DNA of 64,000 bases from Streptosporangium sandarakinum (lineage in GTDB: Bacteria > Actinomycetota > Actinomycetes > Streptosporangiales > Streptosporangiaceae), in the NCBI RefSeq assembly GCF_013409935.1, contig NZ_JACCCO010000003.1, positions 310,001 to 374,000 of the forward strand, in the 5' to 3' direction. Below, in pieces: positions 43,542 through 50,828 of this stretch. Within the stretch, counting starts at the first letter, position 1. Every line of letters begins with the position of its first letter. Under the pieces are notes generated by a model that was given only the letters and a program-made list of their open reading frames with translations, did not search any database and had not been told where the DNA came from. The position numbers and the translations under genes are program-made.

Positions 43542-45602
43542 GTGTCAAAGGTGACGGACCTCGTCAAGCGCCTTTTCATCGGGCGCGCGCTGCGCAGTAC
43601 GCAGCTGCATGAGCAACTGCTCCCCAAGCGTATCGCGCTGCCGGTTTTCGCCAGTGACGCTCTCTCCTCGGTCGCCTACGCGCCCCAGGAGATCCTCGTC
43701 ATCCTGTCGATCGCCGGTGTCTCCTTCTACGGCTTCGCCCCCTGGGTCGCCGCCGCGGTGGTCGTGGTGATGCTCACGGTCGTCGCGTCCTACCGGCAGA
43801 ACGTGCACGCCTACCCCAGCGGCGGCGGCGACTACGAGGTGGCCACCGTCAACCTCGGGCAGAACGCCGGCCTCACCGTGGCCAGCGCGCTCATGGTCGA
43901 CTACATCCTCACCGTCGCGGTGTCGGTGGCCAACGGCGTCGACTACGTGGGCGCGACGATCCCCTACGTCGCCGAGCACAAGCCGCAGATCGCGATTCTC
44001 ATCGTCGTGCTGCTGACGATCGTCAACCTCCGCGGCATCCGCGAGTCCGGGGCGGCCTTCGCCATCCCCACCTACACCTTCATGTTCGCCGTCATCGGCC
44101 TGGTCCTGTGGGGCGGCTTCCGGCTGCTGGTCCTCGGCGACGAGCTGCGCGCGCCCACCGCCGGGTACCAGATCATCAGCGAGCAGTCGAACCTCGCCTC
44201 CCTGGCGGCGGTGTTCCTGATCCTGCGGGCGTTCTCCTCCGGCTGCGCCGCCCTCACCGGCGTGGAGGCGATCAGCAACGGCGTGCCCGCCTTCCGCAAG
44301 CCCAAGAGCAAGAACGCCGCGACCACGCTGCTCATGATGGGCCTGATCGCGATCACCATGTTCGTCGGCATCATCACGCTCGGCCTGGCCTCCGGCGTCA
44401 AGCTCGCCGACCCCGCCACCGCCGCGACCAGCGTGCTCATCAACGGCCGTCCCGCCGGGCCCGGCTACAACCAGCCGCCGATCATCGCCCAGGTCGCCGA
44501 GGCCGTGTTCGGCAGCGGATCGGTGTTCTTCGTCGTCATCGCCGCCGTCACCGCGCTCATCCTGTTCCTGGCGGCCAACACCGCCTTCAACGGCTTCCCG
44601 GTGCTCGGCGCCATCCTGGCCCAGGACCGCTTCCTGCCCCGCCAGCTGCACAACCGGGGCGACCGGCTCGCCTTCTCCAACGGCATCGTCATCCTGGCGG
44701 CCGGGGCCTGCCTGCTGCTGTGGGGGTTCCAGGCCGACGTCAGCCGCCTGCTCAACCTCTACATCGTCGGCGTCTTCGTCTCCTTCACCCTCAGCCAGAC
44801 CGGCATGGTGCGGCACTGGACCCGCCACCTGAGGGGCGAGAGCGAACCGCCGGCGCGCGCCCGGATGCGCCGCTCCCGGGTGATCAACTTCTTCGGCGGC
44901 GTCATGACCGGCCTGGTGCTGGTGGTGGTGCTGCTGACCAAGTTCACCCACGGCGCCTGGATCGTCTGCGTGGCCATGCCCGTGCTGTTCCTGATGATGA
45001 AGGCCATCCGCCGCCACTACGACAACGTCTCGCAGGAACTGGCCATCGCCGAGGACACGCAGGTGGACGAGTCGATGCTGCCGGCGCGCAACCACGCCGT
45101 CGTCCTGGTCTCCAAGATCCACAAGCCGACGCTGCGGGCCCTCTCCTACGCCCGCGCCACCCGCCCCTCCACCCTGGAGGCCGTCACCGTGGGCGTGGAG
45201 GGCGAGGAGGCCAGGGCGCTGCAGGAGGAGTGGGAACGGCGGGGCATCGCCGTACCGCTGAAGACCCTCGACTCGCCCTACCGCGAGATCACCAGGCCGA
45301 TCCTGGAGTACGTCAAGTCGCTGCGCCGCCGCTCGCCGCGCGACGTGGTGACCGTCTACATCCCCGAGTACGTGGTCGGTCACTGGTGGGAGCACCTGCT
45401 GCACAACCAGAGCGCGCTGCGGCTCAAGGGCCGCCTGCTGTTCCAGCCCGGCGTGATGGTGACCAGCGTGCCCTGGCAGCTGCACTCCGCCGACCGCCTC
45501 AAAAGCCGCCGCGCCCAGCGGGCCGCCGCCACGGCCGTCCGCCGCCCCTGGTCCGGGGGCGTGCCGCAGGGCATGGATCGCGGCCAGGACACCAAGGCTT
45601 AA
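43542..45602 (+). CDS. APC-superfamily permease, probable potassium or amino-acid transporter
   Basis: A 686-residue protein with about 12 transmembrane helices, opening PVFASDALSSVAYAPQEIL, the first APC helix with an unwound SS/AYA site. A C-terminal cytoplasmic domain of about 170 residues (AVVLVSKIHKPTLRALSYA onward) resembles a universal-stress-like fold. This architecture is like the K+ importer KimA of Bacillus. Divergent pairing with two TrkA genes supports K+ transport. GTG 43542 is the start. Confidence 0.88.
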   Translation: MSKVTDLVKRLFIGRALRSTQLHEQLLPKRIALPVFASDALSSVAYAPQEILVILSIAGVSFYGFAPWVAAAVVVVMLTVVASYRQNVHAYPSGGGDYEVATVNLGQNAGLTVASALMVDYILTVAVSVANGVDYVGATIPYVAEHKPQIAILIVVLLTIVNLRGIRESGAAFAIPTYTFMFAVIGLVLWGGFRLLVLGDELRAPTAGYQIISEQSNLASLAAVFLILRAFSSGCAALTGVEAISNGVPAFRKPKSKNAATTLLMMGLIAITMFVGIITLGLASGVKLADPATAATSVLINGRPAGPGYNQPPIIAQVAEAVFGSGSVFFVVIAAVTALILFLAANTAFNGFPVLGAILAQDRFLPRQLHNRGDRLAFSNGIVILAAGACLLLWGFQADVSRLLNLYIVGVFVSFTLSQTGMVRHWTRHLRGESEPPARARMRRSRVINFFGGVMTGLVLVVVLLTKFTHGAWIVCVAMPVLFLMMKAIRRHYDNVSQELAIAEDTQVDESMLPARNHAVVLVSKIHKPTLRALSYARATRPSTLEAVTVGVEGEEARALQEEWERRGIAVPLKTLDSPYREITRPILEYVKSLRRRSPRDVVTVYIPEYVVGHWWEHLLHNQSALRLKGRLLFQPGVMVTSVPWQLHSADRLKSRRAQRAAATAVRRPWSGGVPQGMDRGQDTKA

Positions 45603-45672
45603 TCTTTCGTATACGTCGTATGCGCTCCGGACCGCGGGGAGGCTCGACAGAAATCTTTGGGGGCATCAGATC

Positions 45673-46926
45673 ATGGCGATCGAACTGACGGTGGGGCCCG
45701 TCGCACACGGCGGCTGGTGCGTCGCCCGCCATGACGGCCGAGTGGTCTTCGTCCGCCACGCCCTGCCCGGCGAGCGCGTCATGGCCGAGGTGACCGAGGA
45801 GACCACCCGGTTCCTGCGCGCCGACGCGGTCGAGATCCTCCAGCCCTCACCCGACCGGGTGACCCCGCCGTGCCCCTTCGCCGGCCCCGGCCTCTGCGGC
45901 GGCTGCGACTGGCAGCACGCCTCCCTCGACGCCCAGCGCCTGCTCAAGACCGAGGTCGTCGCCGAGCAGCTGCGCCGCCTGGCCGGGATCGAGTGGAAGG
46001 GCGTCGTCGAGGAGGTCCCCGGCGCCCCCGACGGCCTCGGCTGGCGCACCCGCGTGCAGTTCGCCGTCGACCGCGACGGCGTCCCGGGCCTGCGCCGCCA
46101 CCGCTCTCACGACGTCCAGCCGGTGGACCTCTGCCTGATCGCGCACCCCGAGGTGGAGAACGTCGGCGTCGAGGTGATGAACTGGCGCAACGCCTCCACG
46201 GTGGAGGTCATCGCCTCCGGCACCGGCGACCAGGCCGTGGTGATCACCCCCCGGCCGCGCCGTACGGTGGCCGTGCCCGACCTCGACCGGAGCGTCGCCG
46301 TCCTCGTCGACGAGGGCAGGGGCCGCACCCGCGCGGTCCACGGCCGCGGCCACGTCGTCGAGCGGGTCGGCGACCGGGACTTCCAGGTCACCGGCAGCGG
46401 TTTCTGGCAGATCCACCCCGGCGCCGCCGCCGCACTACGGGACGCGGTCATGGAGTTCGCCGTCCCGCGGCCGGGGGAGTGGGCCCTGGACCTCTACTGC
46501 GGGGTCGGTCTCTTCGCCGCCGCGCTCGCCGAGGCGGTCGGCGAGGAGGGCGCCGTGTTCGGCGTCGAGTCCGACGCCGCCGCCGTGCGCGACGCCCAGC
46601 GCAACCTCCGCGACCTGCCCCAGGCCCGGTTCGCCCGGGGCCGCGTGGAGGACGCCCTCGACCGGTTCGACATCGAGCGCGCCGACATCGTCGTCGTCGA
46701 CCCGCCCCGGGCCGGCCTCGGCCGCGACGTCGTCGAACAGGTCACGGGCCTCGACGCGAGCCGCGTCGTCTACGTCTCATGCGACCCGGCCACCCTCGCC
46801 CGCGACCTCGCCTGGTTCGCCGACCACCGCTACACCCTCGCCGACCTGCGCGCCTTCGACGCCTTCCCGATGACCCACCACGTGGAGTGCGTCGCCCTCC
46901 TGAAGCCCGCCGGAAAGGACGACTGA
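45673..46926 (+). CDS. Class I SAM-dependent RNA methyltransferase with TRAM domain (RlmD/TrmA family)
   Basis: A 417-residue RNA uridine-5-methyltransferase. It has an N-terminal TRAM-like domain (LTVGPVAHGGWCVARHDGRV), an iron-sulphur-type cysteine cluster CPFAGPGLCGGCDW (about 68-81) and the Rossmann SAM site LDLYCGVGLFAAAL. Motif IV is VVDPPRAGLG, and the nucleophile Cys is in YVSCDPATLARD (about 377). It would methylate uridine in rRNA or tRNA. The APC permease gene lies 70 bp upstream on the same strand. This gene ends the conserved dut block. Confidence 0.93.
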   Translation: MAIELTVGPVAHGGWCVARHDGRVVFVRHALPGERVMAEVTEETTRFLRADAVEILQPSPDRVTPPCPFAGPGLCGGCDWQHASLDAQRLLKTEVVAEQLRRLAGIEWKGVVEEVPGAPDGLGWRTRVQFAVDRDGVPGLRRHRSHDVQPVDLCLIAHPEVENVGVEVMNWRNASTVEVIASGTGDQAVVITPRPRRTVAVPDLDRSVAVLVDEGRGRTRAVHGRGHVVERVGDRDFQVTGSGFWQIHPGAAAALRDAVMEFAVPRPGEWALDLYCGVGLFAAALAEAVGEEGAVFGVESDAAAVRDAQRNLRDLPQARFARGRVEDALDRFDIERADIVVVDPPRAGLGRDVVEQVTGLDASRVVYVSCDPATLARDLAWFADHRYTLADLRAFDAFPMTHHVECVALLKPAGKDD

Positions 46927-46969
46927 CCCAGGACCTCCGCCCTCGGACCGCCTGTGACGCCGGCGGCCC

Positions 46970-48118
46970 TCACCTCTCCCGGCCGGGGGCGCCGGCCAGG
47001 AGGCGGGCCCCGCCGGGGCCGGAGGCGGGGGCGGCCTCCCGGACCGACAGCCAGGCCAGGCCGTTGCGGGCGGTGAAGCCGGTCAGTGTGCGGGTCTCGG
47101 CGTCGGTGAGCCCCCGCGGGCCGGTCAGGACCGGCGACAGGGCGATCCGGTCCCAGGCGGCCGGGCGGCCCAGGGACCGGGCGACCTGGGGCTGGGCCGC
47201 CCGGACCGCCGCGGCGACCGCGCCGAGACGGGCGCGCCCGGCCGGGGTGCGGTCGAGCGGGACCAGGAGGTCGACGGCGCCGATCTCCACACCGGCCAGC
47301 CGGGTGGACCTGAGCATCGCCCGGCCACGAGGGGTCAGCCCCGCCGCGGTGGCCGGCAGCGCGACGCCCACCGTGAGGGGACGGCCGCGCGCCGCCGCCT
47401 CGCGCTGGAGGGCCGCGATCGCGCGGGCACGGCGCAGCACGGTCTCCGGGCCGTCCGGCTCTTGCGGCTCGAAGGCGGCGTAGGAGGCCCCCAGCGCGCC
47501 GATCGCCCGGCGGTAGGCGGCGGCGAGCCGGTCCGGGTCGGCGCAGGCGGCGGCCGGCTCGCGGCCCGCGGGGCCTCCGAAGACGACTCCCACCTCGCCG
47601 CCGGCCGCGCGCATCGGGCCGAGGCGGGAGACGATCGCGCCGGCCCGCCCGGGCAGGCCCGCCCATCCGGCGGCGCAGCCGTCGCCGACGGCCACCAGGT
47701 GGCCGAGGACGACCCACCGGGAGCGCCCGGCCGTGCCGTACTCGGTGAACGACGGATCGCGGGCGACGTCGGCGAAGGGCACGACGCCGGACGGACGGCC
47801 GGTCGGCGGCTCGGGCCGGGCCGGTCCGGGTCCGGCGGACGGGAGGGAATCCGGCCGGGAGGGTCCGGGCCTGGAGGAGCCGGAACCGGGGGTTCCCGGA
47901 CCGGAGGGGGCCGGGCGGGGAGCGGCCCCGCCGCGGGCCGGACCCTCCGGCCCGGGGCCACCCGCCCAGGGCCGGTTCACCGGACCGGACGGCAGCAGCC
48001 ACACCGCGACGCCGGTCCCGGCCAGGAGCACGGCCGACGCCAGCGCGGTCAACGGCCGGGGCAGGGTGCCCGGCCCGCCGGAACGGCGGGTCGCGGAGCG
48101 GTCTGTCGTGACCGGCAT
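46970..48118 (-). CDS. Membrane-anchored GH18-like protein lacking the catalytic acids
   Basis: A 382-residue protein with an N-terminal membrane anchor (LTALASAVLLAGTGVAVWLL) and a Pro/Gly-rich linker to about residue 120. The rest follows the layout of glycoside hydrolase family 18 chitinase-like domains: FADVARDPSFTEY, AAGGEVGVVFGGPAG, then PLTVGVALPATAAGLTPRGR. At the position of the DxDxE catalytic motif (usually IDFDVEG) it reads AAFEPQEP, so the aspartates and catalytic Glu are gone. It is probably non-catalytic, perhaps glycan-binding. ATG 48116-48118 with GAGGAGGGGG supports the start. Confidence 0.7.
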   Translation of the reverse strand: MPVTTDRSATRRSGGPGTLPRPLTALASAVLLAGTGVAVWLLPSGPVNRPWAGGPGPEGPARGGAAPRPAPSGPGTPGSGSSRPGPSRPDSLPSAGPGPARPEPPTGRPSGVVPFADVARDPSFTEYGTAGRSRWVVLGHLVAVGDGCAAGWAGLPGRAGAIVSRLGPMRAAGGEVGVVFGGPAGREPAAACADPDRLAAAYRRAIGALGASYAAFEPQEPDGPETVLRRARAIAALQREAAARGRPLTVGVALPATAAGLTPRGRAMLRSTRLAGVEIGAVDLLVPLDRTPAGRARLGAVAAAVRAAQPQVARSLGRPAAWDRIALSPVLTGPRGLTDAETRTLTGFTARNGLAWLSVREAAPASGPGGARLLAGAPGRER

Positions 48119-48258
48119 GGGGTCCCCCTCCTCGATGCCGTCCGATGGTCGCTCTGCGCGCCGGATCCGCCACCCGGCGCTTCTCAAGGCTCGAACGCTA
48201 GCAAGGGCCCGCGGCGCGGGGCGGGCTTTCTGCGGATGCCGTCCGGTGTGCCCGGATA

Positions 48259-49191
48259 ATGGGGGACATGAAGTTGAGGATCTTCACTGAACCGCAGCAG
48301 GGCTCCACCTACGAGGAACTGCTGACGGTCGCGCGGACGGCGGAGCGGCTCGGGTTCGACGCGTTCTTCCGGTCGGACCACTACCTGCGGATCAGCGAGG
48401 GCGACCCCGGACCGGGCTCCTCCGACGCCTGGGTGACCCTTGCCGGCCTGGCCAGGGACACCTCCACGATCCGGCTCGGCACCCTGGTCAGTCCCGCCAC
48501 CTTCCGGTTGCCCGGCCCGCTGGCGATCAGCGTGGCCCAGGTGGACCAGATGAGCGGCGGCCGGGTCGAGCTGGGGCTGGGGACGGGCTGGTTCGACGCC
48601 GAGCACACCGCCTACGGCATCCCGTTCCCGCCGGTCGGCGAGCGGTTCAGCCGGTTCGAGGAGCAGCTGGAGATCATCACCGGGCTGTGGTCCACGCCTC
48701 CCGGCGAGACCTTCTCCTTCGAGGGCGCCCACTACCGGCTGGCCGACTCCCCGGCCCTGCCCAAGCCGGTGCAGAGCCCGAGGCCGCCGATCATCATCGG
48801 CGGGTTCGGCGCCACGCGGACCCCGCGGCTGGCCGCGCGGTTCGCCGACGAGTACAACCTGCCGTTCCATGACCTCGGCGACACCGAGCTGGCGTTCGAC
48901 CGGGTCAGGAAGGCGTGCGAGGCCGCCGGCCGGGACCCGATCGTGCTGTCGGTCGCGCAGACCGTGGCGGTCGGGGCCGACGAGGCCGAGGCCGCGCGCC
49001 GGGCGCGGGCCGCCGGGCACGACCTCGCCGCGCTGCGCGCCAACGGGCTGGCGGGCACCCCCGCCGAGGTGGCCGAGAAGATCGGCAGGTTCGCCGAGCT
49101 GGGCGCCGAGCACCTCTACCTGCAGGTCATGGACCTGTCGGACCTGGACCACCTGGAGCTCATCGCCGCCGAGGTGCTCCCGCACGTCTGA
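48259..49191 (+). CDS. LLM-class F420-dependent oxidoreductase
   Basis: A 310-residue luciferase-like monooxygenase fold using F420 (or FMN). It shows FDAFFRSDHYL, IRLGTLVSPATFRLPGPLA, GGRVELGLGTGWFDAEH and the cofactor-binding PPIIIGGFGATRTPRLAARFADEY. Members oxidise or reduce varied small molecules; F420 is likely in an actinomycete. ATG 48259 or 48268 may start translation (KLRIFTEPQQG is the usual opening). It is divergent from the GH18-like gene. Confidence 0.92.
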   Translation: MGDMKLRIFTEPQQGSTYEELLTVARTAERLGFDAFFRSDHYLRISEGDPGPGSSDAWVTLAGLARDTSTIRLGTLVSPATFRLPGPLAISVAQVDQMSGGRVELGLGTGWFDAEHTAYGIPFPPVGERFSRFEEQLEIITGLWSTPPGETFSFEGAHYRLADSPALPKPVQSPRPPIIIGGFGATRTPRLAARFADEYNLPFHDLGDTELAFDRVRKACEAAGRDPIVLSVAQTVAVGADEAEAARRARAAGHDLAALRANGLAGTPAEVAEKIGRFAELGAEHLYLQVMDLSDLDHLELIAAEVLPHV

Positions 49192-49335
49192 CCACCGCGC
49201 CTCCCGTCCCGCCGGCCCCGCACGGCCGCGGCGCCTCCCGCCCCGCCCGGCCGCCGCGTCGCCGCGCGGGGCCGGCCGGTCCGGGGCCGGTTAACCCATG
49301 GCCCGGTTCGCCGGGTATGAGGCAAACTGTCGCGG

Positions 49336-50823
49336 GTGCTGATCACGATCTCCACGACCGCGCGCCCCGCGACCGACCTCGGGTTCCTGCTGCACAAGCA
49401 CCCCGGCCGGGTCCAGGAGTTCGGCCAGTCGTACGGCGTGGCCCGCGTCTTCTACCCCGAGGCGGACGAGGAGCGTTGCACCGCCGCGCTCATGCTGGAC
49501 GTCGACCCGGTCCGCCTGGTCCGCTCCCGCGGCCGGTCCACCCCCGACTACGCCCTGGGCCAGTACGTCAACGACCGGCCCTACGCCGCGTCGTCGCTGC
49601 TGGCCGTGGCCCTGGGGGACGTGTTCCGCACCGCCCGCGCCGGACGCTGCGCCGCCCGCCCGGAGCTGGCCGCCCGGCCGATCCCGCTGGAGATCACGCT
49701 GCCCGCCCTGCCCTGCCGGGGCGGGCCGGAGGCGGCCCGCCGGTTCTTCGAGCCGCTGGGCTGGACGGTCGAGGCGGACGCCGTGCCGCTGGACGAGCGG
49801 TTCCCCCGATGGGGCGACTCCCGCTACGTCCGGCTGACGCTGCGCGGCGAGCTGCGCCTGGCCGACGCCCTCAACCAGCTCTACGTGCTGCTGCCGGTGC
49901 TGGACGACTCGAAGCACTACTGGGTCGCCTCCGACGAGGTCGACAAGCTCATCCGGGCGGGGGAGTCCTGGCTGGCGGCCCACCCCGACCGGAACCTGAT
50001 CACCCGCCGCTACCTGGGCCGCCGCCGGGCGCTGGAGCGGGCGGCCTTCGCCCGCCTGGCCGAACTGGGCGACGACGTGGCGGAGGCGCTGGAGCCGCCC
50101 GTCGAGGAGGACCCCGCCGACCCCGCCGTACGTGATGAGCCCGGTGCGCCCGAGACGCCCGGCGCCGCCGGGGAGGAGACCGCGCCGGACGCGCCGTCCC
50201 GGCGCCCGCTGAACGTCCTGCGCCGGGAGACGGTGATCGGCGTGCTGGAGGAGCTGGGCGCGCGTACGGTCATCGACCTGGGCTGCGGGTCGGGGCAGCT
50301 CGTCGGCGCGCTGCTGGAGCGGCCCGCCTTCACCAGGGTCGCCGGTACGGACGTCTCGACGCAGGCGCTGGCCGTCGCCGCCAGGCGGCTCCGGCTCGAC
50401 CGGATGCCGGAGCGGACCAGGGAGCGGCTGGAGCTGTTCCAGGGGGCGCTGACCTACACCGACGACCGGTTCGCCGGATACGACGCCGCGGTGCTCATGG
50501 AGGTCGTCGAGCACGTGGACCCGTCCCGGCTGGGCACGCTGGAGCACGTGGTCTTCGGCGCGGCCCGTCCCCGGCACGTGATCGTGACGACGCCGAACGC
50601 CGAGTACAACGTCCGCTACGAGTTCCTCGACGGCATGCGCCACCCCGACCACCGCTTCGAGTGGACCCGCGCCGAGTTCCGGGCGTGGGCGCTGGGGGCG
50701 GGCGAGCGCAACGGCTACCGGGCGGAGTTCCGGCCGGTCGGCGAGGACGACCCCGAGGCGGGGCCGCCCACCCAGCTGGCGGTGTTCACCCGGGTGGACG
50801 AGACGGTACGGGAAGGGGAGTGA
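49336..50823 (+). CDS. hen1: 3'-terminal RNA ribose 2'-O-methyltransferase Hen1
   Basis: A 495-residue bacterial Hen1. The N-terminal ~240 residues are the bacterial-specific domain that activates the Pnkp ligase (opening LITISTTARPATDLGFLLHKHP). A disordered linker leads to the methyltransferase: SAM site IDLGCGSGQL (about 313), Mn2+ site MEVVEHVDP (Glu, Glu and His of the ExxEH motif, about 388-393) and HPDHRFEWTRAEF. It methylates the 2'-OH at the end of cleaved RNA so that the repaired junction resists recleavage. The Pnkp gene overlaps or abuts its stop, so they form one operon. Confidence 0.95.
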   Translation: MLITISTTARPATDLGFLLHKHPGRVQEFGQSYGVARVFYPEADEERCTAALMLDVDPVRLVRSRGRSTPDYALGQYVNDRPYAASSLLAVALGDVFRTARAGRCAARPELAARPIPLEITLPALPCRGGPEAARRFFEPLGWTVEADAVPLDERFPRWGDSRYVRLTLRGELRLADALNQLYVLLPVLDDSKHYWVASDEVDKLIRAGESWLAAHPDRNLITRRYLGRRRALERAAFARLAELGDDVAEALEPPVEEDPADPAVRDEPGAPETPGAAGEETAPDAPSRRPLNVLRRETVIGVLEELGARTVIDLGCGSGQLVGALLERPAFTRVAGTDVSTQALAVAARRLRLDRMPERTRERLELFQGALTYTDDRFAGYDAAVLMEVVEHVDPSRLGTLEHVVFGAARPRHVIVTTPNAEYNVRYEFLDGMRHPDHRFEWTRAEFRAWALGAGERNGYRAEFRPVGEDDPEAGPPTQLAVFTRVDETVREGE

Positions 50824-50828
50824 CCGGG

